Source: CAWDPQ01 sp049642465
Lineage (GTDB): Bacteria; Acidobacteriota; Vicinamibacteria; Vicinamibacterales; 2-12-FULL-66-21
NCBI GenBank assembly: GCA_049642465.1
Contig: JBAROV010000239.1
Coordinates: 1 to 64,000 of the forward strand
Reading direction: 5' to 3'
Length of the DNA stretch: 64,000 nucleotides
The position numbers were made by a program, and so were the translations under genes. Below, in pieces: positions 1-6,808 of this stretch. The first letter of the stretch is position 1; every line of letters begins with the position of its first letter. The notes under the pieces were generated by a model. The model did not search any database and was not told where the DNA came from. It saw nothing but the letters and a program-made list of their open reading frames with translations.

Positions 1-1
1 C

Positions 2-37
2 AGCGCTCCCGCGCCAGCGCCGAAGGCAGGTGCGTGA
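2..37 (+). CDS. rpsS: C-terminal end of the upstream gene, probably ribosomal protein S19 (partial)
   Basis: An open frame enters from the left edge and ends at TGA 35-37, giving an Ala/Pro/Lys tail of eleven residues. The stop overlaps the ATG of rplV as TGATG, which indicates translational coupling. The gene before rplV in this operon is rpsS in almost all bacteria, so the identity rests on gene order and not on visible S19 sequence. Confidence 0.45.
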   Translation, partial: SAPAPAPKAGA

Positions 38-594
38 TGGCCATTCAGGCCCACGCGACCGCGAAATACGTGCGCACCTCGGCTCAGAAGGCGGGCCTCG
101 TGCTCGATCTCATTCGAGGCCGCGACGTGAACGCCGCATTGTCCACGCTGCGTTTTGCCCGCAAAGGCGTCGCGCGCGATATCGAGAAGGTGCTGCGGTC
201 GGCGGTGTCCAACGCGCAGCAGAAGGAAGGCTTTGGCGGCGACGTGGACCGGCTGTACGTAAACGCGTGCTACGCCAACCAGGGCCCTTCGCAGAAGCGC
301 ATTCGGCCGGCCCCGATGGGACGCGCCTTTCGTGTGGTGAAACGAACGGCGCACCTGACCGTTCACGTGTCCGAGCGTCCCTCGCCGGTTCTCGAGGAAG
401 CGCCCACACCGGCAGGTCCGGAAAAACCGGAGGCGCAGCCTGCGTCTCCGAGCACGCCCAAACGGCCACGTGGCGCAAAGCCGAAGCCGAAGGCGAAGGC
501 CACCGGCGCGCGGAAGACCACGGGCGCACGAAAGAAGACCACGGGCGGTGCGAAGAAGAAGACCGGTGGCCGAAGCAAGAAGGCAGCGAAGTAA
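37..594 (+). CDS. rplV: 50S ribosomal protein L22 with a long basic tail
   Basis: L22 binds 23S rRNA, and its beta-hairpin lines the peptide exit tunnel. Residues 1-110 are the normal L22 fold and match the family from the N-terminus (AHATAKYVRTS) to the RIRPAPMGRAFRV hairpin region. The remaining 75 or so residues are a low-complexity Lys/Ala/Pro/Thr tail with repeated KKTTGGAKKK-like units, so the protein is about 185 aa against the usual 110. ATG 37 is taken as start because it overlaps the upstream stop; a GTG at 34 is directly before it in the same frame. Confidence 0.97.
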   Translation: MAIQAHATAKYVRTSAQKAGLVLDLIRGRDVNAALSTLRFARKGVARDIEKVLRSAVSNAQQKEGFGGDVDRLYVNACYANQGPSQKRIRPAPMGRAFRVVKRTAHLTVHVSERPSPVLEEAPTPAGPEKPEAQPASPSTPKRPRGAKPKPKAKATGARKTTGARKKTTGGAKKKTGGRSKKAAK

Positions 595-674
595 CGACCG
601 ACTAGCGACTAACGACCGACTAGCGACTAAACGACTGACTAGCGACTAAACGACTGACTAGCGACTGACAAGGC
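595..674 (+). repeat. GACTAGC/GACTGAC word repeat in the rplV-rpsC gap
   Basis: The gap is made of tandem degenerate words of the kind CGACTAGCGACTAAACGACTGAC, with a unit of about 19 bases. It ends in the 12-mer GCGACTGACAAG at 661-672. The same 12-mer precedes rpsM and rplQ. All words run in one orientation here. Confidence 0.85.
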
Positions 675-688
675 GAAGCATCGACTTT

Positions 689-1369
689 ATGGGACAGAAA
701 GTTCATCCGCACGGTTTCCGGCTTGGCTTCAACAAGACGTGGCGCTCCCGGTGGTTTGCCGATCGGGATTACTCGAAGCTGCTCCACGAGGACTTGAAGC
801 TCCGCGATTCGCTCAAGGAGCGGTTTGCCCACGCCGGCGTTTCGAAGATTGAGATTGAGCGCGCCGCCAACAAGCTCAAGATCGATATCTACACCTCGCG
901 CCCGGGCATCATCATCGGGCGCAAGGGCACCGAAGTGGACAAGCTGAAGACGGAGATCCAGAAGAAGACCAACCGCGAGGTCTTCATCAATATTCAGGAG
1001 ATCCAGAAGCCGGAGCTCGACGCGCAGCTGATTGCCGAATCGGTCGCGATGCAGCTCGAGAAGCGGGTGGCCTTCCGGCGCGCGATGCGCAAGGCGGTCG
1101 AGTCGGCGCTGCGGTTTGGCGCCCGCGGTATCAAGGTGCGCGTGTCTGGGCGGCTGAATGGCGCCGAGATCGCGCGCTCCGAATGGTATCTGCACGGACA
1201 GCTTCCGCTGCAGACGCTCAGAGCCGACATCGATTACGGCTTTGCCGAATCGTTCACGACCTATGGCGCCATTGGCGTGAAAGTGTGGCTCTACAAAGGT
1301 GAGCGCCTCGCGCCGCGGATTGGCCGCGAAGAGGATTACAGAACGCCCAGGAGAACTGCGAGGGCGTGA
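689..1369 (+). CDS. rpsC: 30S ribosomal protein S3
   Basis: S3 sits at the mRNA entry of the small subunit. The protein has the canonical start MGQKVHPHGFRLG, the type II KH domain with the GRKG loop at residues 77-80, and the C-terminal domain ending in the WLYKGE region, with 226 aa as is usual. It lies between rplV and rplP. No strong Shine-Dalgarno sequence is visible; the upstream gap is the word repeat, with only AAGG at 671-674. Confidence 0.98.
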   Translation: MGQKVHPHGFRLGFNKTWRSRWFADRDYSKLLHEDLKLRDSLKERFAHAGVSKIEIERAANKLKIDIYTSRPGIIIGRKGTEVDKLKTEIQKKTNREVFINIQEIQKPELDAQLIAESVAMQLEKRVAFRRAMRKAVESALRFGARGIKVRVSGRLNGAEIARSEWYLHGQLPLQTLRADIDYGFAESFTTYGAIGVKVWLYKGERLAPRIGREEDYRTPRRTARA

Positions 1370-1436
1370 CCAGAGACTAGAGACCAGAGACCAGAGACTA
1401 GAGACCAGAGACTAGAGACCAGAGACTAGAGACTGA
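1370..1436 (+). repeat. GAGACCAGA/GACTAGA word repeat in the rpsC-rplP gap
   Basis: Almost the whole gap is tandem copies of CCAGAGACTAGAGA with a 7-base sub-period, all in one orientation. It ends three bases before the rplP start codon. The same word family, with inverted arms, fills the rpsD-rpoA gap and the region after pilR. Confidence 0.85.
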
Positions 1437-1439
1437 CCC

Positions 1440-1865
1440 ATGTTAATGCCCAAAAAGGTCAAGTACCGCAAACAGCAGCGCGGCCGCATGGCCGGAAAGG
1501 CCTGGCGCGGGGGAGACGTGTCGTTCGGCGACTACGGCCTCAAAGCGCTCGAGCCGTGCTGGTTGACGGATCGACAGATTGAGGCGGCGCGCGTGGCCAT
1601 GACGCGCTTCATCAAGCGCGGCGGAAAGATCTGGATCCGCGTGTTCCCCGACAAGCCCATCACGAAGAAGCCGCAGGAAACCCGAATGGGCAAGGGAAAG
1701 GGAGCCCCCGAGCAGTGGGTCTGCGTCGTCCGGCCCGGGCGGATCCTGTTCGAGATGGAAGGCATCAACGAGACCGAGGCGCGCCAGGCCATGCGTCTGG
1801 CTGCGGCGAAGCTGCCCATCAAGACGAAATTCGCGACGCGATTCGAGCAGGAGAAGGCGTCATGA
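1440..1865 (+). CDS. rplP: 50S ribosomal protein L16
   Basis: L16 organises the A-site region of the large subunit. The 141-aa product has the family start MLMPKKVKYRKQQRG and the conserved GKGKGAPE and ARQAMRLAA segments. ATG 1440 gives the canonical N-terminus. The stop overlaps the ATG of rpmC (ATGA at 1862-1865), so the two are coupled. Confidence 0.98.
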   Translation: MLMPKKVKYRKQQRGRMAGKAWRGGDVSFGDYGLKALEPCWLTDRQIEAARVAMTRFIKRGGKIWIRVFPDKPITKKPQETRMGKGKGAPEQWVCVVRPGRILFEMEGINETEARQAMRLAAAKLPIKTKFATRFEQEKAS

Positions 1866-2089
1866 AGGTGAGCGAATTCCGCGATCTGCACGTCGATGAA
1901 CTCCAAGAGCGGATCAAGGAAATGGACGACCAGTTGTTTCGTCTGCGGATTCAGAAGTCCATGGGTCAGCTCGAGGCGGCGCACAAACTGAAGTCGCTGC
2001 GCCGCGATCTCGCGCGTGTCAAGACCGTGCTGCGGGAAAAAGTACCGGCGGGTGGTCGCAAGACCGCTCCCGTTCAGGAGAAAGCGTAA
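1862..2089 (+). CDS. rpmC: 50S ribosomal protein L29
   Basis: A small two-helix protein (75 aa) near the tunnel exit that contacts SRP and trigger factor. The L29 core (LHVDELQERI, LFRLRIQKSMGQLE, RRDLARVKTVLRE) is complete, followed by a short basic tail. The ATG overlaps the rplP stop and the gene abuts rpsQ (TAAATG). Confidence 0.97.
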   Translation: MKVSEFRDLHVDELQERIKEMDDQLFRLRIQKSMGQLEAAHKLKSLRRDLARVKTVLREKVPAGGRKTAPVQEKA

Positions 2090-2344
2090 ATGGCGGGCAA
2101 GGCGGAAGTGACCGGAGTCGTCATCAGCGACAAGATGGACAAGAGCGTCGTCGTGGCCGTGGAGCGGCAGGTGCGCGACCCGCTGTACGGGAAGACCCAG
2201 CGTCGCACATCGAAGTTCCTGGCGCACAACGAGGCGAACGACGTCAAGGTTGGCGACCGCGTCGCCATCGTCGAAAGCCGGCCGATCAGCCGGCGCAAGC
2301 GGTGGGTGGTCACGCGCGTCGTGGAGAAGGCCAAGGAGATCTGA
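2090..2344 (+). CDS. rpsQ: 30S ribosomal protein S17
   Basis: S17 is an OB-fold 16S rRNA-binding protein. The 84-aa product shows the family segments GVVISDKMDKSVVV and KFLAHNEANDVKVGDRVAIVESRPIS. It starts directly after the rpmC stop and is followed 15 bases later by rplN. Confidence 0.98.
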   Translation: MAGKAEVTGVVISDKMDKSVVVAVERQVRDPLYGKTQRRTSKFLAHNEANDVKVGDRVAIVESRPISRRKRWVVTRVVEKAKEI

Positions 2345-2359
2345 GGCGGGAGGCCCATC

Positions 2360-2728
2360 ATGATTCAGATGCGCTCGATTCTCGACGTCGCCGACAACTC
2401 CGGCGCGCGGAAGATCGCAATCATCAATCCCATCGGCGGGTCGACCGGACGCTACGCGCGGCTTGGCGACATCGTGACCGCGTCGGTGAAGGAAGCCACC
2501 CCCGACGGCAACATCAAGAAGGGGCAGGTCGTGAAGGCGGTCATCGTGCGGACGCGCAAGGAGCAGCGGCGCAAGGACGGCAGTTACATCCGATTCGATC
2601 GCAACGCGGCCGTGCTCGTGAACGATCAGGGGGAACCGATCGGCACGCGCGTGTTCGGTCCGGTGGCGCGTGAACTGCGCGAGCGCCGGTTCATGAAGAT
2701 TATTTCGTTGGCACCGGAAGTCCTTTAA
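2360..2728 (+). CDS. rplN: 50S ribosomal protein L14
   Basis: L14 forms part of an intersubunit bridge. The 122-aa product is a full-length match, with MIQMRSILDVADNSGA at the start and FGPVARELRERRFMKIISLAPEVL-type end. GGCGGGAGG upstream is a good ribosome-binding site. A 145-base gap with a palindromic repeat follows. Confidence 0.98.
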   Translation: MIQMRSILDVADNSGARKIAIINPIGGSTGRYARLGDIVTASVKEATPDGNIKKGQVVKAVIVRTRKEQRRKDGSYIRFDRNAAVLVNDQGEPIGTRVFGPVARELRERRFMKIISLAPEVL

Positions 2729-2797
2729 GGCCGATTTCATGGGGCTCCGCTGGCCGTGCTGGGATGCAGGTGGAAGGTACCCGGGCGATCAGTCAAC

Positions 2798-2870
2798 AGC
2801 GCCTGCGGCCCGCGCGAGGCGCGAAGTCGCCGAGCGCGAGCGAGCGGGGGTGGGGCGCCGCGAGCACTGA
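2798..2870 (+). repeat. Palindromic GC-rich element, copy A (rplN-rplX gap)
   Basis: The element begins CAGCGCCTGCGG, has GCCGAGCGCGAGCGAGCGGGGGTGGGG in its second half (written here with the copies at 5936 and 11241 as guide) and ends GCGAGC just before the rplX start. Related copies lie in the rpsE-rpmD gap, in the rpsK-rpsD gap and, shortened, at the end of rplO. The sequence upstream of it (2729-2797) shows nothing recognisable. Confidence 0.8.
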
Positions 2871-2873
2871 ACT

Positions 2874-3206
2874 ATGTCTAGATTAGCCACACCGATTCGA
2901 AAGAACGACAACGTCGTGGTGACGACGGGAAAGGACCGCGGCAAGCGCGGACGCGTGCTGAAGGTCCTGCCGGAGAAGAATCGCGTCGTCGTCGAGGGCG
3001 TGAACTTCATCAAGCGGCACACGAAACCGAACCCGCAGCGAAACATCAAGGGTGGTCTCGTCGAGCGTGAGGCGGCGCTGCACGCGTCCAACGTCCAGCT
3101 CGTCTGTCCGGAATGCGGCAAGCCGACCCGGCTTGGACGCAAGATCCTGGGCGATGGCCGCAAGGTTCGCATCTGCCGCAAGTGCGAGGGAGTGGTAGAC
3201 AAATGA
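2874..3206 (+). CDS. rplX: 50S ribosomal protein L24 with a zinc-ribbon C-terminus
   Basis: L24 is an assembly-initiator protein with a KOW motif (residues 8-35, KNDNVVVTTGKDRGKRGRV). Two Cys pairs, C78/C81 and C101/C104, give a probable zinc ribbon at the C-terminus, which enteric L24 lacks. The length is 110 aa. No clear Shine-Dalgarno precedes ATG 2874 because repeat copy A runs up to it. The stop overlaps the rplE start (ATGA). Confidence 0.96.
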   Translation: MSRLATPIRKNDNVVVTTGKDRGKRGRVLKVLPEKNRVVVEGVNFIKRHTKPNPQRNIKGGLVEREAALHASNVQLVCPECGKPTRLGRKILGDGRKVRICRKCEGVVDK

Positions 3207-3745
3207 GCCGGCTGAGAAACCGGTACGAAAAGGACGTCGTGCCCGCGCTCAAGAAGGAGTTCGGCTACGACAACGTGATGGCGATCCCGAAACTGCGGAA
3301 GGTCGTCGTCAACATGGGCCTTGGCGAGGCCACGCAGAACGCGAAGATCGTGGACACCGGTGTTGACGAGCTTGCGCGTATCACCGGTCAGAAGCCGGTC
3401 ATCACGCGCGCGAAGAAGTCGATTTCGCAGTTCAAAGTGCGCAAGGGTATGCCGATTGGCACCATGGTGACGCTGCGCGGCGAGCGGATGTGGGAGTTTC
3501 TCGACCGGCTGATCTCGGTGGCGCTCCCTCGCGTCCGCGACTTCCGCGGGGTGTCGCCAAAAGGGTTCGACGGACGCGGCAACTACACGCTCGGGTTGAA
3601 GGACCAGCTGCTGTTTCCCGAGATCGACTACATGAAGGTGGACAAGGCCCGCGGGATGAACATCTCGGTGGTGACGACCGCAAAAACCGACGAGGAGTCG
3701 CGCAAACTGCTGCAGCTTCTCGGAATGCCGTTCAGGAATCAGTAG
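3203..3745 (+). CDS. rplE: 50S ribosomal protein L5
   Basis: L5 binds 5S rRNA and contacts P-site tRNA. The 180-aa product starts MSRLRNRYEKDVVPALKKEF and carries the family segments VVVNMGLGEA, GQKPVITRAKKSISQFKVR and FPEIDYMKVDKARGMNI. ATG 3203 overlaps the rplX stop; a longer upstream frame exists but would run through rplX. Confidence 0.98.
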   Translation: MSRLRNRYEKDVVPALKKEFGYDNVMAIPKLRKVVVNMGLGEATQNAKIVDTGVDELARITGQKPVITRAKKSISQFKVRKGMPIGTMVTLRGERMWEFLDRLISVALPRVRDFRGVSPKGFDGRGNYTLGLKDQLLFPEIDYMKVDKARGMNISVVTTAKTDEESRKLLQLLGMPFRNQ

Positions 3746-3747
3746 CT

Positions 3748-3933
3748 ATGGCCACGACCGCAAAGATCGCAAAAGAAGCGAAGACCCCGAAATTCAAGGT
3801 CCGGTTGCGTAACCGGTGCAGACGCTGCGGCAGACCGCGTGCGTACATGCGCAAGTTCGCGCTGTGCCGCCTGTGCTTCCGAAAGCTGGCACTCGAGGGT
3901 GACATCGCAGGGGTGACGAAAAGCAGTTGGTGA
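3748..3933 (+). CDS. rpsZ: 30S ribosomal protein S14, zinc-binding short form
   Basis: This is the 61-aa type Z form of S14. The zinc ligands are C24-x2-C27 and C40-x2-C43, and the C-terminus GDIAGVTKSSW is canonical. The start ATG 3748 is two bases after the rplE stop, so the two are likely coupled. The 56-base gap after it has a GTGTCGCAC/GTAGCATGTGG direct near-repeat and no other signal. Confidence 0.97.
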   Translation: MATTAKIAKEAKTPKFKVRLRNRCRRCGRPRAYMRKFALCRLCFRKLALEGDIAGVTKSSW

Positions 3934-3989
3934 AGAAGGCGGACGTGTCGCACGTAGCATGTGGCAGAGAACGCAGTAGGACTTAAAAC

Positions 3990-4394
3990 ATGACGGATCC
4001 AATTTCAGACATGCTGTCCCGCATTCGCAACGCGACGATCGGCCGGCATACCCGGGTGGACATGCCCTCATCGCGCTTGAAAGTGGAGATCGCGCGAATC
4101 CTCGAAAGCGAAGGCTACATTCAGGGATTCAAGGTGATAGAGCCGAAGGAAGGCGAGGCGCCACAGGCCCAGCTTCGGCTCTTCATGAAGTACGGTCCGC
4201 GCGGAGAGCGTGTCATCACGGGGCTCGAGCGCGTGAGTCGGCCCGGCCGCCGCGTCTACTTCGGGCGCGATGAAGTGCCCGATGTGCTTGCCGGTCTCGG
4301 CACGAGCATTCTGACAACCTCGCGCGGTGTCATGACCGGCCGCGAGGCGGTGAAGGCCGGAGTCGGCGGCGAGGTTCTGTGCAACGTGTGGTAA
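3990..4394 (+). CDS. rpsH: 30S ribosomal protein S8
   Basis: S8 is a primary 16S rRNA-binding protein and in E. coli the translational repressor of the spc operon. The 134-aa product starts MTDPISDMLSRIRNA and ends with the family signature LTTSRGVMTGREA and GGEVLCNVW. Whether it represses here cannot be read from the sequence. Confidence 0.98.
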   Translation: MTDPISDMLSRIRNATIGRHTRVDMPSSRLKVEIARILESEGYIQGFKVIEPKEGEAPQAQLRLFMKYGPRGERVITGLERVSRPGRRVYFGRDEVPDVLAGLGTSILTTSRGVMTGREAVKAGVGGEVLCNVW

Positions 4395-4494
4395 CGCTTC
4401 CAGTTTCCGGCTCCCAGCTTCCAGCTGGAGAGCGTGGAGGCTGGACTTCTGAAAAGCTGCCGGACGCCGGCAGCTGATTTGCTGGAAGCTGACA
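4395..4494 (+). repeat. CTTCCAGC / GCTGGAAG inverted word repeat in the rpsH-rplF gap
   Basis: The left part is built from CTTCC and CCAGC words (CGCTTCCAGTTTCCGGCTCC), and the right end carries their complement GCTGGAAGCTGACA immediately before the rplF ATG. A GC-rich hairpin GCTGCCGG/CCGGCAGC lies inside it at about 4457-4474. Similar spacers stand before rpsK and after it. Confidence 0.75.
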
Positions 4495-5034
4495 ATGTCC
4501 AGAATTGGCAAGAAACCGATCACGATTCCAAAAGGTGTCAAGGTTGACGTGCACCCGGGCGCCGTCGAGATTCAGGGGCCCAAAGGGAAGCTGCGCCAGC
4601 CGTTGCCCACCGGCATCGGATTTCAGGTCGACGGCGATCATCTGCAGGCGCGAACGCTCCAGGACGACCCGCAGCTCGGCAAGTTTCATGGTCTGGCGAG
4701 AAGCCTCGTCGCCAATGCGGTGCGTGGCGTCACCGAGGGGTTCAAGAAGGAACTCGACATCGTCGGTGTTGGATATCGCGCGGAGTTGAAGGGGAAGCAG
4801 GTGCACTTCGCCCTCGGCTATTCGCACCCGGTGGTGTTCGACATTCCGACCGGGATCGACATCGCGATCGACAAGCAGACGCACATCACGGTGACCGGAA
4901 TCGACCGTCAGCAGGTGGGACAAGTGGCGGCCAACATCCGTCGTCTGCGAAAGCCGGACCCCTACAAGCAGAAGGGTGTGCGATATACCGGCGAAGTGCT
5001 GAAGAAGAAGGCCGGAAAGACGGGAGCGAAGTAG
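4495..5034 (+). CDS. rplF: 50S ribosomal protein L6
   Basis: L6 lies near the GTPase-associated centre. The 179-aa protein has the two L6 repeats and the C-terminal signature RRLRKPDPYKQKGVRY with the KGKGVRY-type end. It starts MSRIGKKPITIPKGV as expected. rplR follows two bases after the stop. Confidence 0.98.
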   Translation: MSRIGKKPITIPKGVKVDVHPGAVEIQGPKGKLRQPLPTGIGFQVDGDHLQARTLQDDPQLGKFHGLARSLVANAVRGVTEGFKKELDIVGVGYRAELKGKQVHFALGYSHPVVFDIPTGIDIAIDKQTHITVTGIDRQQVGQVAANIRRLRKPDPYKQKGVRYTGEVLKKKAGKTGAK

Positions 5035-5036
5035 CC

Positions 5037-5411
5037 GTGAAGATCAACACGAAAAAAGATCGCCGCGACCGCATCATGCTGCGGCAGCGGAAGCGGATTT
5101 CGGGCACCGCCGAGCGCCCGCGGCTGCGGGTGTTCCGAAGCGTGTCGCACATCTACGCTCAGGTCATCGACGACATGTCGGGGAAGACGATTGCGTCGGC
5201 CGCGAGCACGGAGTCGGCGCTGAAGGGGCAGTTGAGCGGCCCGGCGCGTCCGGGAAACAAGGCTGGAGCGCAGGTGCTGGGGAAGGCGATCGCCGAGCGG
5301 CTGATCTCGAAAGGGATCAAGCGGGTTGTGTTCGATCGTGGCGGGTTCCTGTATCACGGGCGCATTCGTGCGGTCGCGGACGCCGCGCGCGAAGCGGGAT
5401 TGGAATTCTGA
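5037..5411 (+). CDS. rplR: 50S ribosomal protein L18, GTG start
   Basis: L18 binds 5S rRNA together with L5. The 124-aa product contains RLRVFRSVSHIYAQVIDD and the C-terminal VVFDRGGFLYHGRIRAVADAARE. The only start that keeps the full N-terminus (MKINTKKDRRDR) is GTG 5037, two bases after the rplF stop. Confidence 0.97.
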   Translation: MKINTKKDRRDRIMLRQRKRISGTAERPRLRVFRSVSHIYAQVIDDMSGKTIASAASTESALKGQLSGPARPGNKAGAQVLGKAIAERLISKGIKRVVFDRGGFLYHGRIRAVADAAREAGLEF

Positions 5412-5415
5412 CAAC

Positions 5416-5937
5416 ATGATTGAAACACGAGAGAAGATCGACCCGTCGCAGCTCGACCTCAAAGACACGGTGGTCAATATCAGCCGTGTCACCAAGGTCG
5501 TCAAGGGTGGCAAGAACCTGAGCTTCAGCGCGCTCGTTGTGGTGGGCGACGGCCACGGCGTCGTCGGATTTGGCGTCGGCAAGGCGAAAGAAGTGCCGTC
5601 GGCCATCAAGAAAGGCATCGAGGCCGCGAAGAAATCACTGATTCGTGTGCCGCTCGCGGGGTCGACCGTTCCGCATCCCGTTCTTGGACGTTTTGGCGCC
5701 GGTCACGTGCTGCTCAAGCCGGCTCCGGATGGGACGGGGATCATCGCCGGCGGCGCTGTTCGCGCCGTCGTTGAATCGGCCGGGATCTCGAACGTGCTGA
5801 CGAAGTCGATTGGTTCGGCCAACCCGCACAACGTCGTGCGTGCGACGTTCGCCGGACTGCAGATGTTGAAGGACCCCGCATTCGTACGAAGACTGCGGGG
5901 TAAGGAAGAAGAAGCCGAAGCTGTTACTGCGGGGTAG
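5416..5937 (+). CDS. rpsE: 30S ribosomal protein S5
   Basis: S5 acts in decoding fidelity and mRNA entry. The 173-aa product has the double-stranded RNA-binding-like domain (NISRVTKVVKGGKNLSFSAL, VGDGHGVVGFGVGKAKEV) and the C-terminal fold (IIAGGAVRAVVESAGI). The start ATG 5416 is four bases after the rplR stop. An in-frame extension upstream would overlap rplR and is not conserved. Confidence 0.98.
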   Translation: MIETREKIDPSQLDLKDTVVNISRVTKVVKGGKNLSFSALVVVGDGHGVVGFGVGKAKEVPSAIKKGIEAAKKSLIRVPLAGSTVPHPVLGRFGAGHVLLKPAPDGTGIIAGGAVRAVVESAGISNVLTKSIGSANPHNVVRATFAGLQMLKDPAFVRRLRGKEEEAEAVTAG

Positions 5938-6027
5938 CGCCTGCGGCTCGAGCGAGGCGCCGGAGGGAAGCGCCGAAGGCGCCGCCGAGCGAGAAGCGAG
6001 TGGGGGTGGGGCCCCACGAGCCCTGAG
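5936..6027 (+). repeat. Palindromic GC-rich element, copy B (rpsE-rpmD gap)
   Basis: It begins AGCGCCTGCGGCTCGAGCG at the rpsE stop codon, contains a central GGCGCC-rich palindromic section (GAAGCGCCGAAGGCGCC) and ends with GTGGGGCCCCACGAGC, itself a hairpin. It is the same family as copies A and C but with a different middle. The rpmD start follows six bases later. Confidence 0.8.
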
Positions 6028-6033
6028 AAAACG

Positions 6034-6240
6034 ATGGCAAAAAAGTCAGCCAAAAAGACGGACGAGGCTCGTCGCGTGAAGATCACCCTGGTGAAGAGTA
6101 CGATCGGCTTCAACAGGGACCAGCAGAAGGTGGTCAAAGGGATCGGACTGCGACGGATTGGCCACACAGTGGAACTTGCCGATACACCAGCTACACGGGG
6201 CATGATCCACAAGGTCAGACATTTGGTGACTGTGGAATAA
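6034..6240 (+). CDS. rpmD: 50S ribosomal protein L30
   Basis: L30 is a small large-subunit protein absent from some bacterial groups. The 68-aa product has the family core VKITLVKSTIGFNRDQQKVVKGIGLRRIGH (given by segments IGFNRDQ and GLRRIGHTVEL) and TPATRGMIHKVRHLV. The N-terminus adds about 14 basic residues to the usual 58-60 aa. Confidence 0.96.
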   Translation: MAKKSAKKTDEARRVKITLVKSTIGFNRDQQKVVKGIGLRRIGHTVELADTPATRGMIHKVRHLVTVE

Positions 6241-6316
6241 CTCCCAAATCCACAACTCCCCACTCCCAAAACAGAATTGGGAATTGGGAGTTGGGCGTTG
6301 GGAATTGGGGATTGAA
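6241..6316 (+). repeat. GGGAATTGGG / CCCAACTCCC inverted word repeat in the rpmD-rplO gap
   Basis: The left half is made of AACTCCC/CACTCCC words and the right half of their complement GGGAATTGGGAGTTGGG, so the gap can fold as a long imperfect hairpin. It ends three bases before the rplO ATG and covers the place of a ribosome-binding site. Confidence 0.8.
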
Positions 6317-6319
6317 CAG

Positions 6320-6796
6320 ATGTCTTTGTCAGGTTTGCGTCCACCGAAGGGCGCCAAGCATTCGAAGAAACGCGTCGGTCGTGGCCAGGGATCGGGCAAC
6401 GGCAAGACCGCAGGACGCGGGCATAAGGGCGCGAAGTCACGTTCCGGCTTCAAGCACAAGCGCGGGTTCGAGGGCGGGCAGATGCCGCTCCACCGCCGCG
6501 TGCCCAAGCGCGGTTTTCACAATCCGTTTCGCCAGGAGTTCGAAGTCGTCAATCTCGATACGCTTGCCGAGCGTTTTGACGCCGGTGTCGACATCACGCC
6601 GGAGGTGATGCGCGAGCGTGGCCTGGTGACGCGGTCGGGACCCGTGAAGGTGCTGGCGCGGGGTGACATCAGCAAGGCGCTGACCATTCGCGCGCACAAG
6701 TTCAGCGGCAAGGCTGCGGAGAAGATCGCGGCGGCCGGTGGCAAGGCAGAGGTTCTCGGAGCGGCTGCGGCCCGGGTGGGGCCCCGCGAGCGTTAG
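6320..6796 (+). CDS. rplO: 50S ribosomal protein L15 with a repeat-derived end
   Basis: L15 is a late-assembly protein. The 158-aa product has LRPPKGAKHSKKRVGRGQGSG-type N-terminus, GFEGGQMPLHRRVPKRGF and the C-terminal HKFSGKAAEKIAAAGGKAEV core. The family normally ends near KAEV; here about 12 more residues (LGAAAARVGPRER) are encoded by a shortened copy of the palindromic element. ATG 6320 is preferred over upstream in-frame codons because those lie in the word repeat. Confidence 0.97.
   Translation: MSLSGLRPPKGAKHSKKRVGRGQGSGNGKTAGRGHKGAKSRSGFKHKRGFEGGQMPLHRRVPKRGFHNPFRQEFEVVNLDTLAERFDAGVDITPEVMRERGLVTRSGPVKVLARGDISKALTIRAHKFSGKAAEKIAAAGGKAEVLGAAAARVGPRER
6759..6796 (+). repeat. Palindromic element, shortened copy D inside the end of rplO
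   Basis: GCGGCTGCGG followed by GGGTGGGGCCCCGCGAGC matches the two ends of copies A-C with the middle missing. It supplies the last codons and the stop of rplO. Confidence 0.65.
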
Positions 6797-6808
6797 TAAG
6801 AGACGTTT

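Noticed and set aside
30..605. A second 191-codon + strand frame overlapping rplV
   Set aside because: It is the +2 shadow of rplV, with Arg/Gly-rich sequence and no homology by eye.
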